DNA from: Amycolatopsis jejuensis
Lineage (GTDB): Bacteria > Actinomycetota > Actinomycetes > Mycobacteriales > Pseudonocardiaceae
Assembly (NCBI RefSeq): GCF_000717335.1
Contig: NZ_JNYZ01000001.1
Location: 124,001 to 188,000, forward strand
Length of the DNA: 64,000 nucleotides
Direction: 5' to 3'
The notes beneath the pieces were generated by a model, which had not been told where the DNA came from, ran no database searches, and was given only the letters and a program-made list of their open reading frames with translations. A program made the translations under genes and the position numbers. This document shows positions 28,727-37,807 of the stretch, piece by piece (positions within the stretch are counted from its first letter, which is position 1; every line of letters begins with the position of its first letter).

Positions 28727-29623
28727 ATGAACCCCAAGGAGACCACCGGCCTCGACGGCAAATGCGTGGTCGTCACCGGAGCCGGTACCGGTCTCGGCGC
28801 GGAGTACGCGCGGCAGATCGCGGCGGCGGGCGCGGCCGTCGTCGTCAACGACCTCGACCCAGCCGATGCCGAGCGCACGGCCAAGCAGATCCGCGCCGCC
28901 GGTGGCGAGGCGTTCGAATTCGCCGCCGATGTGTCCGACTGGGCCGCCGCCGGCCGCCTGGTCGGCGCCGCCGTCGAGCATTTCGGCGGGATCGACGGGC
29001 TGGTCAACAACGCCGGCATCATCGGCCAGGTCGGCTCCATGCTCGCGACGGACCCGGAGTCGCTCGCCCGCGTACTGCGCGTCAACGTCCACGGCACCGC
29101 CGGGCCCGCCGCCCATGCGGCCCGCGCGATGCTGGAGTCGGGACGCGGCGGGGCGATCGTCAACGTCTCGTCGGGCAACCAGAGCGGGCACGCCGGTTTC
29201 GCTTCGTACGGCGCTTCCAAGGGCGCGGTCAGCAGCCTCACCTACGCCTGGGCCGCCGAGCTGGGACCACGGGGCATCCGGGTCAACGCGATCTCGCCGA
29301 ACGCGCACACCGCCATGATCGACGACCTCGAAGGCCAGCTCGGCAGCAACCCCGAGGCCCGCGACTATCCGTCGGCAGCGGACAACGCGGCCGTCGTCGT
29401 GTACCTGCTGAGCGACCGCGCCGCGCGGCTCAACGGGCAGGTCGTCCGGGTGGATCACGGACTGGTCAGCGTCACCTCCCATCCGGCGGTCGTCGCGCCC
29501 CGGGTCGAGGTGGAGTACTCACCCGAGAACGTGGCCCGGATCTTCGAGGGCGAGCTGTCCGACCGCCTGCAGCCCCTCGGCATCTCGCTGGCGGACATCC
29601 GGCACCGGCAGCCGCTCTACTGA
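28727..29623 (+). CDS. Short-chain dehydrogenase/reductase
   Basis: A 298-residue SDR with TGAGTGLG (residues 17-24), LVNNAG, the active-site Ser in IVNVSSGNQSGH and Tyr-x3-Lys in YGASKGA, so catalysis is intact. The C-terminal extension (about 240-298, ending RHRQPLY) resembles SDRs near acyl or steroid catabolic genes, but no substrate is evident. It is 4 bp downstream of the monooxygenase, so likely acts on its product or on an alcohol of the same pathway. Confidence 0.88.
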   Translation: MNPKETTGLDGKCVVVTGAGTGLGAEYARQIAAAGAAVVVNDLDPADAERTAKQIRAAGGEAFEFAADVSDWAAAGRLVGAAVEHFGGIDGLVNNAGIIGQVGSMLATDPESLARVLRVNVHGTAGPAAHAARAMLESGRGGAIVNVSSGNQSGHAGFASYGASKGAVSSLTYAWAAELGPRGIRVNAISPNAHTAMIDDLEGQLGSNPEARDYPSAADNAAVVVYLLSDRAARLNGQVVRVDHGLVSVTSHPAVVAPRVEVEYSPENVARIFEGELSDRLQPLGISLADIRHRQPLY

Positions 29624-29670
29624 CCGCCGGATCCGCAGGAGCCCGGTCCGGGCATCGCCGGAGGTAGCCT

Positions 29671-31239
29671 GTGCCCGTGCCCGCAGAGTCCGGATTCGTG
29701 GTTCCCGAGGGGATCGCAGTCGGCGAGCTGATCAAGCTCGAAGAGCTGCGGACCCGGGTCGCGGCCGGCCGCGACGGGCTCGGCAGGCGGGTCGGCTGGG
29801 CACACCACACCGACACCGCGACGCCCTGGGACTGGCACGATCCCGGCGACCTGGTCCTGACCTCCGGCGCCATCGTGCCGCCCGACCCGGCCGGCCAGGT
29901 CGAGTTCGTCGAACGCATGCACGCCGCCTCGCTGGCCGGTCTCGTCGTGGGCGAAGACGCCTCCCGCACCGGCAGCACCATCCCGGTACTCTCCCCCGAA
30001 ATGCTCGCTGCCGCGGACCGGCTCGGGTTTCCCGTCCTGATCGCCGAGTACTCGGTTCCCTACGTGCGCTACGTCCGGACCGTCGCCGCGGCCAACGCGT
30101 CCGAGCAGACCCGGTTGCTGATGCAGATCGTGCGCCTCCACAACGAGGTGCACCGCGCCATCTCCAACGGCTTCACCAGCGCGGAACTCGTCGACGGGCT
30201 CGCCGAAGCCCTCGGCTTCCCGTTCCGGCTCGTCGAACCGGAACGGTGGGAACCGGTGCTCCCGGGCTGCCCGGTTCCCGACCGGCGCTGGCAGTCCGCG
30301 CTCATCGAGCAGCTGACCCGGCGGGCCTGGAAAGTGCCGCACCTCATCCGGGCCGAGGTCGACCGGCAGCTGGCGATGGTGACGCCGGTGCCCGTGGCCC
30401 GTACGGTCTTCGTGGTGGTCGAAGCCGAATCCACCGCCGAGACCACGCCCAGCGTCACCGTCCTCCAGCACCTCGCCTCGGCCTGCGCCCTCGAAATCGC
30501 CCGCGTCGACGCCGAGGCCGAGCGCACCCGCCGATGGGGATCCGACCTCCTCACCGCCGCCCTCGACGGCCGCGTCGACCCCCATGTCTTCGAGGCCGGT
30601 CTTGCCGAGCACGGCTTCGCCGGGCCGTGGGTCTGCCTGGCAGTCGGCGGAGACCCGGCCATCGGAGCCGAAACGATCGACCGGATCGCCCGGACCTGGT
30701 CGCTGGGCGGCCTGCACTACCTCCTCACCGGCCGGGAGGCGCACGTGATCGCGCTGCTGGAAGCCGGCGCGGCGGAGGCGGCCGGCCTGGACCGGATCAC
30801 CGCCGGGGAACACTGCCGGATCGGGATCAGCGACCCGTTCACCGGCTCCGTCCACCTCGGCGATGCGGTCCGGCAGGCCCGCTGGGCGCTCGAGACGGTG
30901 CCGCAGGGCGTCGGCCACTACGGCGACGACGGGGACGATCTCCTGCCCCGCACCCTCACCGAGGCGGCCCGGATCGCCGAGTCGATCCTCGGGCCGTTGC
31001 TCGCCTACGACCGCGAGACCGACTCCGACCTCGTCGCAACGCTGCGCGCCTACCTCGAATCCGACCGGTCCCCCACCGAGACCGCCAAGAAGCTGTTCCT
31101 GCACAAGCAGACCGTCAGCTACCGCATCACCCGGATCCAGTCCCTCACCGGCCGCTCGCTGCGGTCGACCCGCGACATCAGCGAGCTGTGGTTCGGCCTC
31201 CGCGCACTCGCCCTCAGCCGGACCGGCCCGCCCGGTTGA
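29671..31239 (+). CDS. PucR-family transcriptional regulator
   Basis: A 522-residue regulator with an N-terminal PucR sensor domain (about 10-135; DPGDLVLTSGAIVPP and AASLAGLVVGEDAS), a central GGDEF-like CdaR region (about 290-400) and a C-terminal PucR HTH (about 455-510; SPTETAKKLFLHKQTVSYRITRIQ). Relatives control purine, amine or polyamine catabolism. It sits between the monooxygenase-SDR pair and the permease-nitrilase pair and is the likely activator of both. Confidence 0.9.
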   Translation: MPVPAESGFVVPEGIAVGELIKLEELRTRVAAGRDGLGRRVGWAHHTDTATPWDWHDPGDLVLTSGAIVPPDPAGQVEFVERMHAASLAGLVVGEDASRTGSTIPVLSPEMLAAADRLGFPVLIAEYSVPYVRYVRTVAAANASEQTRLLMQIVRLHNEVHRAISNGFTSAELVDGLAEALGFPFRLVEPERWEPVLPGCPVPDRRWQSALIEQLTRRAWKVPHLIRAEVDRQLAMVTPVPVARTVFVVVEAESTAETTPSVTVLQHLASACALEIARVDAEAERTRRWGSDLLTAALDGRVDPHVFEAGLAEHGFAGPWVCLAVGGDPAIGAETIDRIARTWSLGGLHYLLTGREAHVIALLEAGAAEAAGLDRITAGEHCRIGISDPFTGSVHLGDAVRQARWALETVPQGVGHYGDDGDDLLPRTLTEAARIAESILGPLLAYDRETDSDLVATLRAYLESDRSPTETAKKLFLHKQTVSYRITRIQSLTGRSLRSTRDISELWFGLRALALSRTGPPG

Positions 31240-31343
31240 TCGCCGGACCAAGCGGTCCCGGGTCGTTTAGCGTGCGGAACGATGGTGCATCCACGCACCC
31301 GGGACCATGCTCCCCCGATCACCCGCCCAGTGAAGGGGTCCGC

Positions 31344-32831
31344 ATGACACACACCGGAAATTCCGGGGCGCAGCGCCGGCTCACCGGCAAGATCGGCGCG
31401 GTCGCGCTCATCCTCACAGTGCTGGCCTTCAACGGCCCGCTGACCACCGTCGTCGGGTTCGTTCCGGTGGTCATCGGATACGGCAACGGCATCGGCGCCC
31501 CGGTCGCGTACCTCGTCATCGGCGCCATCCTGCTGTTCTTCTCCGTGGGCTTCACGACCATGGGCCGCAAACTGCCGAACCCGGGCGCCTTCTACGCCTA
31601 CATCACCGCGGGTCTCGGCCGCCCGGCCGGACTCGGCGCGTGCTACCTCGCCGTGCTGTCCTACCTCGTCATCCTGCTCTCCAGCGCGACCTTCTTCGGC
31701 CTCTCGATGGCCGCCATGGTCAGCGGGACGCTGCACGGGCCCAGCCTGCCCTGGTGGACGTACTCCCTTGCCATGGTCGCCGTCATCGGCGGGCTCGGCT
31801 ACGCGCGGATCGACGTGTCCGTGCGCGTCGTCGGCATCATCATGGCCGCCGAGATCGCGCTCATCTCGATCTTCTACGTGGCGGTCATCGCGCGCGGCGG
31901 GGCCGCCGGACTGCACTTCGACTCGTTCAAGCCCAGCAGCATCATGTCCGGCTCGGTCGGCTTCGCCTTGCTCTTCGCCGTCCAGTGCTTCTCCGGTTTC
32001 GAAGCGACCGCGATCTTCCGCGAGGAGACCCGCAACCCGGGCCGCACGATCCGGCGGGCGACCTACGGCGCGGTCCTCGTGCTCGGTCTGCTGTACTCGG
32101 TCGGGGCCTGGGTCATCATCCAAGCGACCGGCGCGGGCGGGGCGGTCGCCGCGACCGCAGCCGACCCGTCGGGCACGGTCTACGCCGGGCTGCGGACGTT
32201 CGTCGGGGGTTTCGCGGTCGACATCGTCACGATCACGTTGTGCACCAGCATCCTCGCGGCCAACGTGTCGACGCACAACGTCATCGCCCGGTACCTGTAC
32301 AACCTCGGGAAAGACCGCATCCTGCACCATCGGGTCGCTGCGGTGCACCCACGGCTGACGTCGCCCTACATCGCTTCCCTGTGCGTGAGCGCGGTCAGCC
32401 TCGTGGGCGTCGTCGCGCTCGTCCTCCTCCGGACCGATCCGGCCAAGACGTATGCGATTCTGGCCGGGGTCGGCGGGTACGCGCTCATCCTCCTGCTTCT
32501 CCTGACGAGCATCTCGCTGCTGGCCTACCTCCGGCTCAAGGACAGCCACGGCGTGACCCTCTTCCAATCGACCATCGCGCCCGTCCTCGCCATCGCGGGC
32601 CTCGCTACTGTCGCCGTGCTGGCCACCGCGAACATCCACGTCAACATCGGCGACAGTGGCACCCTGTCCCGGGTGGTGCTGGCTGTCGTCTACCTCGTCT
32701 GCGTGGCCGGGATCGGGCACGCGCTCGTGCTCCGGCGGCGGCAGTCGCCCGCCTACGCCCGGATCGGGCGGCAGGACGAACAGGGACCGGCCAAGAACCC
32801 CGGGGTACCGCTGACCACACCGGATGCCTGA
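31344..32831 (+). CDS. APC-superfamily amino acid/amine permease
   Basis: A 495-residue permease with about 12 membrane helices. Helix 1 carries the unwound GPLTTVVGF region, and LLFAVQCFSGFEATAIFREETRNPGRTIRRATY is the helix 6-7 signature of APC transporters. ATG 31344 is 104 bp after the PucR gene; the open frame farther upstream is a shadow. It should import an amino acid, amine or similar substrate for the nitrilase 13 bp downstream. Confidence 0.9.
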   Translation: MTHTGNSGAQRRLTGKIGAVALILTVLAFNGPLTTVVGFVPVVIGYGNGIGAPVAYLVIGAILLFFSVGFTTMGRKLPNPGAFYAYITAGLGRPAGLGACYLAVLSYLVILLSSATFFGLSMAAMVSGTLHGPSLPWWTYSLAMVAVIGGLGYARIDVSVRVVGIIMAAEIALISIFYVAVIARGGAAGLHFDSFKPSSIMSGSVGFALLFAVQCFSGFEATAIFREETRNPGRTIRRATYGAVLVLGLLYSVGAWVIIQATGAGGAVAATAADPSGTVYAGLRTFVGGFAVDIVTITLCTSILAANVSTHNVIARYLYNLGKDRILHHRVAAVHPRLTSPYIASLCVSAVSLVGVVALVLLRTDPAKTYAILAGVGGYALILLLLLTSISLLAYLRLKDSHGVTLFQSTIAPVLAIAGLATVAVLATANIHVNIGDSGTLSRVVLAVVYLVCVAGIGHALVLRRRQSPAYARIGRQDEQGPAKNPGVPLTTPDA

Positions 32832-32844
32832 GGAGGCCCGCACG

Positions 32845-33900
32845 ATGGCAATCGACTACGACATCACCACGCGGGTGGCGGCCGTCCAGTCCGAACCGGT
32901 CTGGTTCGACGGCGACGCCACCGTGGACAAGGCCTGCCGGATCATCGACGAGGCGGGGCAGAACGGCGCGAAGGTGATCGGTTTCCCCGAGCTGTACGTG
33001 TCGGGGTACCCGTGGTGGCTCTGGGTCGGCAGTCCATTGTGGAGCAAGCAATTCCACCGTCGCTACTACGCGAGCTCGATGGAACTGGGCGACCGGCGCA
33101 TGGACCGGATCAGGGAAGCCGCGCGGCGGAACGGCATGTTCGTGGTGATGGGCTACAGCGAATCCGCGGGGGCGAGCCTGTACATCAGCCAGGTGTTCAT
33201 CGGCGACACCGGCGAGATCCTGGCCAACCGGCGCAAGCTCAAGCCCACCGACGTCGAACGCACGCTGTTCGGCGAGGGCGACGGGTCGGATTTGTTCGTG
33301 GTGGACACTCCGGCCGGGCGGATCGGCGGGCTGAGCTGCTGGGAGCATTACCAAGCTCTGGAGATCTTCACGATGACGGCCCTCCACGAGCAGATCCACG
33401 TCGCTTCGTGGCCCAGCAACGACGTCTTCCAGCACCCGGAACCCTGCTACAGCCAGACCACCGAGGCGGACCGGAAGCTGACGTCGGTCTACGCGGCGCT
33501 CACCCAGTCGTTCGTGATCTGCTCGACGACCCTGATCGGCCCGTCCGGCCACGAGGCATGGCAGCTCGACGCCGGCCAGAAGGCGGCTCTCCCGATCGGC
33601 GGCGGGTGGGCCGGAATCTTCGGCCCCGACGGCGACGAGCTGACGCGGGACCGCAGGATCGCGCCGGAGGAAGAGGGCATTCTGTACGCCGACATCGACC
33701 TGAACGACATCGTCGGGGTGAAGGCCGGGCTGGACCCGGTGGGGCACTATTCGAGGCCGGACATTTTCTCCCTGACCGTCAACACGCAAGGGAACTCACT
33801 GGTCCGCTATGCGGGTGCGGCCGATGACGGACGGCAGGTGGGTGTCGTCCGCCTTGACGGGAATGCGGATCAGGGTGAGCAGGTCTCGTCTCAGACGTAA
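32845..33900 (+). CDS. Nitrilase, arylacetonitrilase-like
   Basis: A 351-residue carbon-nitrogen hydrolase with the full catalytic set: Glu49 in IGFPELYVSGYP, Lys133 in RRKLKPTDVERT and Cys165 in GGLSCWEHYQ. The CWEH and RRKLKPT...ERTLFGEGDGSDL phrases closely recall bacterial arylacetonitrilases and aliphatic nitrilases, which turn nitriles to acid plus ammonia. The C-terminal DPVGHYSRPDIFSLTVN block is also standard. ATG 32845 follows AGGAGG. It overlaps the end of the convergent mhpC-like gene by 10 bp. The upstream permease and PucR gene suggest inducible nitrile use. Confidence 0.9.
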   Translation: MAIDYDITTRVAAVQSEPVWFDGDATVDKACRIIDEAGQNGAKVIGFPELYVSGYPWWLWVGSPLWSKQFHRRYYASSMELGDRRMDRIREAARRNGMFVVMGYSESAGASLYISQVFIGDTGEILANRRKLKPTDVERTLFGEGDGSDLFVVDTPAGRIGGLSCWEHYQALEIFTMTALHEQIHVASWPSNDVFQHPEPCYSQTTEADRKLTSVYAALTQSFVICSTTLIGPSGHEAWQLDAGQKAALPIGGGWAGIFGPDGDELTRDRRIAPEEEGILYADIDLNDIVGVKAGLDPVGHYSRPDIFSLTVNTQGNSLVRYAGAADDGRQVGVVRLDGNADQGEQVSSQT

Positions 33901-34757
33901 CCGGAAGCAGGTTGCCGGGCAAGAAACTCCGTCATCACCCCGTTGTACGTCTCGGCCTGTTCCCACTGCGGCCAGTGCCCGGCGCCCTCGATCAACGCGA
34001 ACCGACCGTGCTGCAGACGGGACACCATGTCCAGCCCAGCCCGCGCTGGGCCGGACGGGTCGTCGCTGGTCCACACCACCAGCACCGGTCCCGGGAGCGA
34101 CGCCAGTTCCTCGTCGGTCACCAGGTTGCGCCTGCGGACCACCGGGTCCTGCAGGCACAGCACGTGGCGCATCGACGTGGCGAACCCGGGCCGGGCGTAA
34201 ATCCGGCGGCGGACTTCGACCAGTTCGGCGGTCACCGACTGCGGGTCGGCCATCAGCCATTCCAGGCGGCTGCGGATGCGTTCCGGGGAAGGGTCATCGG
34301 CCGCGGCTTGGCTCAGCGACCGGATCCTCGCCATGACCTCCGGCGTGGCCATGGTGCCGCCGGGGGTGTTCAGCACGAGCTTGCCCACCCTCTCCGGGAA
34401 CGCTGCGGCGAATTTGATCGCGACCCAGCCACCCAGCGACTCGCCGCACAGGTCGGCGCGGGTGATCGACAGGACGTCGAGCAGGGCGCGCAGATGGTCG
34501 ACGTAGTCGGCGATCTCGAGGTCGGCCGAGGCCGTCGTGGTGTATCCCTGCCCGGGGAAGTCGTATGCGATGACCCGGTGGCTGCGCGCGAGTACCGCGA
34601 TGTTGCGGGCGTAGGCTTCGAGGTGCCCGCCGGTCCCGTGCAGCAGCACCAAAGGCGGGCCTTCCCCTGCCTCCAGCATCCGGGTGCGCCAGCCGTTCAC
34701 CTGCACATAGCGCACGCCGAAGGAGAGATCGCCCAGCTCGGGCCAGATGGTCGTCAC
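33891..34757 (-). CDS. mhpC: Meta-cleavage product C-C hydrolase, MhpC-like
   Basis: A 288-residue alpha/beta hydrolase with Ser107 in GESLGGWVAIKFA, Asp232/233 in WTSDDPSGPA and His261 in GAGHWPQWEQ. These match meta-cleavage product hydrolases (MhpC, BphD), which split the ring-fission acid to 2-hydroxypenta-2,4-dienoate and a carboxylic acid. The GTG start (34757) overlaps the mhpB stop by 4 bp, so it very likely acts on the product of that dioxygenase. It is the last gene of a nine-gene operon that begins at 43200. Confidence 0.85.
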   Translation of the reverse strand: MTTIWPELGDLSFGVRYVQVNGWRTRMLEAGEGPPLVLLHGTGGHLEAYARNIAVLARSHRVIAYDFPGQGYTTTASADLEIADYVDHLRALLDVLSITRADLCGESLGGWVAIKFAAAFPERVGKLVLNTPGGTMATPEVMARIRSLSQAAADDPSPERIRSRLEWLMADPQSVTAELVEVRRRIYARPGFATSMRHVLCLQDPVVRRRNLVTDEELASLPGPVLVVWTSDDPSGPARAGLDMVSRLQHGRFALIEGAGHWPQWEQAETYNGVMTEFLARQPASGYV

Positions 34758-35695
34758 TGCGCCTCCACCGCGGTCGTCACCGCGAATCCGGTGAACCATT
34801 CGGGAATCGGCCGGTAATAGCGGGAGGTGACCGTGAATCGGCCCTGTTGCGCCAGTGCCGCGTAGGCCGCGATCCAGGTGCGGACCTCGTGCGCGGAGTG
34901 GCCTGCCTCGCGGACGAACCAGTCGGCGTCGTGCCCGTCGACTGCGGCGAAGTCACCGGCGGCGAGAGCGTCGAGAACGAGGGTGTCCCACGCGGGATTG
35001 AGCGGGCGGAAATCGGTGGTCCCGGCCGCGAACCGGGCTGCGGCGGCCACCGTGCCGGACTCTCGTTCCGCGCGCTGCTCCGGCGTCGGATTCCGACCGT
35101 GGGTGAGCCGTTCCGCCACCGCAGGCGGCGCTTCGGCGAGCCGTGGGACCGGCGGGTCGTGCGACAGGCCGCCGGACCCGATCACCAGGGTCCGGGTTCC
35201 CATCGCCGTGAGCGCCTCCCCGACCGCGCCGCCCAGCAAGCGGGACCGCACGGCCGGTCCCAGCGGTTCGGCCACGCAGTTGAGGAACAGCGGGACGACC
35301 GGCACGGCGTCGATCCGGTCGAAGAGGAACGTCAGCGGCTGCACGAAACCGTGGTCGACCCGCATGTCCTCGGACAGCGCCAGATCCAGCCCGGAAGCGA
35401 GGCACCGGCCGAGAATCGCGTACGCCGCATCCCGGTCGACGTGCAGTGGTCCCGCGGGCGTGCCGTAGTCGCCGATGGACGTCGCCGCCGCACCGACGCA
35501 GAACGACGGCATCACCTCGTAGAGGAAGCCGTTGTAGTGGTCGGGGGCGAACAACACGACGAGCTCGGGATCGAAAGCAGCCACGAACTCGCGTGCCGCA
35601 GCCAGCGCCTGATCGACCTCGGCCCGGACGTCCGGGTCCGGATCGTTCTTGCCCATCAAGGGTGAATGCGAAGTGGTGCACAGCGCGATGGTCAT
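34754..35695 (-). CDS. mhpB: 2,3-dihydroxyphenylpropionate 1,2-dioxygenase-like class III extradiol dioxygenase
   Basis: The 313-residue product aligns along its length with E. coli MhpB as I remember it: TSHSPLMGKNDPD at the start, VVLFAPDHYNGFLYEVMPSFC, VDHGFVQPLTFLFD and GSGGLSHDPPVPRLAEA. His115 and His179 fall at the same numbers as the catalytic histidines of E. coli MhpB, and the end reads RYYRPIPEWFTGF. It opens a catechol ring next to the hydroxyls (extradiol), using Fe(II). It overlaps mhpC and the epimerase-like gene by 4 bp each. Confidence 0.93.
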   Translation of the reverse strand: MTIALCTTSHSPLMGKNDPDPDVRAEVDQALAAAREFVAAFDPELVVLFAPDHYNGFLYEVMPSFCVGAAATSIGDYGTPAGPLHVDRDAAYAILGRCLASGLDLALSEDMRVDHGFVQPLTFLFDRIDAVPVVPLFLNCVAEPLGPAVRSRLLGGAVGEALTAMGTRTLVIGSGGLSHDPPVPRLAEAPPAVAERLTHGRNPTPEQRAERESGTVAAAARFAAGTTDFRPLNPAWDTLVLDALAAGDFAAVDGHDADWFVREAGHSAHEVRTWIAAYAALAQQGRFTVTSRYYRPIPEWFTGFAVTTAVEAQ

Positions 35696-36669
35696 CGCGT
35701 TCCCCCTGTCGATGAGGTCAACGTCGGTTTGGCTTCGCGGTGGAAACTGCGGGGCTCGGTGGCCCAGAGCTCGGCGTAGGAGCCGTTGACGATCTCGTCG
35801 ACGAGATCGGGATACGCGGGCATCCAGCCCAGGTCGGCGCGGGTGCGCGGCGCGCGGGTCCGGCTGTTGACTGCAAGGCCGATCGACACCCACCGCTCGC
35901 CCCAGATCTCCAGCGCGGTCTGGTAGTCGACGCTGCGCGTCCGGGTGTTCGTGACCCGCGCGACGGCTTCGGCGATGGTGCGGAAGTTCGCCTCGCCCGA
36001 CACGACGTGGTACAGCGCCCCCGGCGTTCCCCGTTCCACGGCAAGAGCGGCCACCTCGGCGACGTCGTCGACATGTGCGTTCGAGTACAGGTTCAGCCCC
36101 GCACCCAGGTAGCAGGCTTCACCGGTGCGCAGCACGGAGTTGAAGAACTGCGGTACCTGGACCGAACCCGCGTGCCCCCAGATCAGCGGCGGCCGGACGA
36201 CGAACGTGCGCAGCCCGCCGTCGGCCGCGGCCCGCACCAGCTGCTCGGTGGGAAGCCGCTCGCCGCGGTTCGGCAGCGGATCGTAGGGATACGGGTCGTC
36301 CTCGGCGAACGCGTCCTCGTTCCACTGGCCCTCGGTCGCGGGCACCGAGACGACGCCGGTCCCGGACATGAACACGAACGTCCGCGTCGCCGACCCGAGG
36401 GCCGACAGAATCGCGCCGACGGTCTCGTGTTCCGCGACGAACGGCATCATCGCCGAGAACGCGATCACGTCGTACGGCTGCAGCAACGCGCCCAGCGCAC
36501 CCGGATCCGTGAGGTCACCCGGGACCGGCTCGATCCCGCGGCTGCGCAGGACAGCGGCCGACTGCTCGCTCCGGGCCAGGCCGGCAACCTGGTACCCCCG
36601 CCCGAGGAATGTCTGTGCCAGCCGGGAGCCCACGTACCCGGTCGCGCCGATGACCATCGCCCGCGTCAT
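35692..36669 (-). CDS. NAD-dependent epimerase/reductase-like protein lacking the YxxxK pair
   Basis: A 325-residue extended SDR with GATGYVGSRLAQ (residues 8-19) for NAD(P) binding and VVRPPLIWGHAG after the active-site zone. Where most members have Tyr-x3-Lys, the aligned segment reads NRGER (Asn134, Arg138), so ordinary SDR redox or epimerase chemistry is doubtful. It might act as a non-redox lyase or isomerase, or use other residues. It sits inside the operon between the alcohol dehydrogenase and mhpB with 4-bp overlaps. Confidence 0.8.
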   Translation of the reverse strand: MTRAMVIGATGYVGSRLAQTFLGRGYQVAGLARSEQSAAVLRSRGIEPVPGDLTDPGALGALLQPYDVIAFSAMMPFVAEHETVGAILSALGSATRTFVFMSGTGVVSVPATEGQWNEDAFAEDDPYPYDPLPNRGERLPTEQLVRAAADGGLRTFVVRPPLIWGHAGSVQVPQFFNSVLRTGEACYLGAGLNLYSNAHVDDVAEVAALAVERGTPGALYHVVSGEANFRTIAEAVARVTNTRTRSVDYQTALEIWGERWVSIGLAVNSRTRAPRTRADLGWMPAYPDLVDEIVNGSYAELWATEPRSFHREAKPTLTSSTGGTR

Positions 36670-37784
36670 GCCGCACCTCCCGCGCGCTCGTCGAAAACGA
36701 CGACGGACCGGATACCCGTGCCGTCGTGCATGGCGCGGAAGCCGTCGTTGATCTGGTCGAGCGTGAGCACGTCAGTGATCAGGCTGCCGATGTCGACCTT
36801 TCCCTCGGCAACCCAGCGGGCGAACTCCGGAATGTGGCTGCGGCCCTTCACATCCCCGGCCGGTGAGCCCTTGATCGTGCGGCCTTCGAGCAGCGCGTAC
36901 GGGGGAATTTCCAGCACCTCGGTGGACGGCGCGAGCCCGACGATCGTGCACACGCCCCAGCCGTGCCGGGTCGCGTCGAAGGCCTGGCGCATGATCGAGG
37001 CCCGGCCGACCGCCTCGAAGGTGAAATCGGCGCCGCCGCCGGTCAGCTCCCGCAGCAGGGGCACCAGCTCGCCGGACGGGGTCGCGGACGCATCGACGAA
37101 ACGGGTCGCGCCGAGCTTGGCGGCGATCGATTCCTTGTCCGCGTTGACATCCACCGCGATGATGGAACCCGCTCCGGCGATCCGCGCACCCTGCACGATG
37201 CTGAGCCCGACCCCGCCCATCCCGAACACGACAACGCTGCTGCCCGGCGTCACCTTCGCGGTGTTCAGCGCCGCGCCGAGGCCCGTGCTCACCGCGCAAC
37301 CCAGACAGCACAGCTGCGCAAAGGGAACGTCCGCGTCGATCTTCGCGAGGCAGATTTCGCGGAGGACGGCGTGGTTGGTGAACGTCCCGAGTCCCTGGAA
37401 CGGCAACAGCTTCGTCCCGTCCATTGTGGACCTGCTGGCCTGCTCGAGGTCGACGAGCACCTCCTGGCACAGATTGGTCTTGCCGCTGAGACAGCTCGGG
37501 CACGTCCCGCACTCGGCCAGGAACGCGACCACCCGGTCGCCCGGACGCAGGGTCGTCACCCCCGCGCCGATCTCCACAACGACCCCGGCGCCCTCATGCC
37601 CCGGGATTCCCGGGAATCCCACGTTGGCGGTGGCCAAGCCTTCGAGCGCGACCAGGTCCGTGTGGCACAGCCCGGACGCCTTGATCTCGACGAGCACCTC
37701 ACCGGGACCCGGTGCGGCCACGTCGATGCGCTCGATTCTCAGCGGTTCCCGCGGCCCCGGTGCCACGGCGGCGATCGTCTGCAT
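36666..37784 (-). CDS. Zinc-dependent alcohol dehydrogenase (class III/aryl-alcohol type)
   Basis: A 372-residue MDR-family dehydrogenase. The catalytic zinc site includes Cys40 (SGLCHTD) and His63-Glu64 (PGHEGAG); the structural zinc uses Cys92, Cys95, Cys98 and Cys106. FGMGGVGLSIVQGA is the NAD-binding turn. It resembles class III and benzyl-alcohol dehydrogenases. ATG 37784 follows AGGAGGTTGGG. Together with the aldehyde dehydrogenase upstream it can turn an alcohol intermediate of the pathway into an acid. Confidence 0.92.
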   Translation of the reverse strand: MQTIAAVAPGPREPLRIERIDVAAPGPGEVLVEIKASGLCHTDLVALEGLATANVGFPGIPGHEGAGVVVEIGAGVTTLRPGDRVVAFLAECGTCPSCLSGKTNLCQEVLVDLEQASRSTMDGTKLLPFQGLGTFTNHAVLREICLAKIDADVPFAQLCCLGCAVSTGLGAALNTAKVTPGSSVVVFGMGGVGLSIVQGARIAGAGSIIAVDVNADKESIAAKLGATRFVDASATPSGELVPLLRELTGGGADFTFEAVGRASIMRQAFDATRHGWGVCTIVGLAPSTEVLEIPPYALLEGRTIKGSPAGDVKGRSHIPEFARWVAEGKVDIGSLITDVLTLDQINDGFRAMHDGTGIRSVVVFDERAGGAA

Positions 37785-37807
37785 GAACCCAACCTCCTGG
37801 TGCCGGT

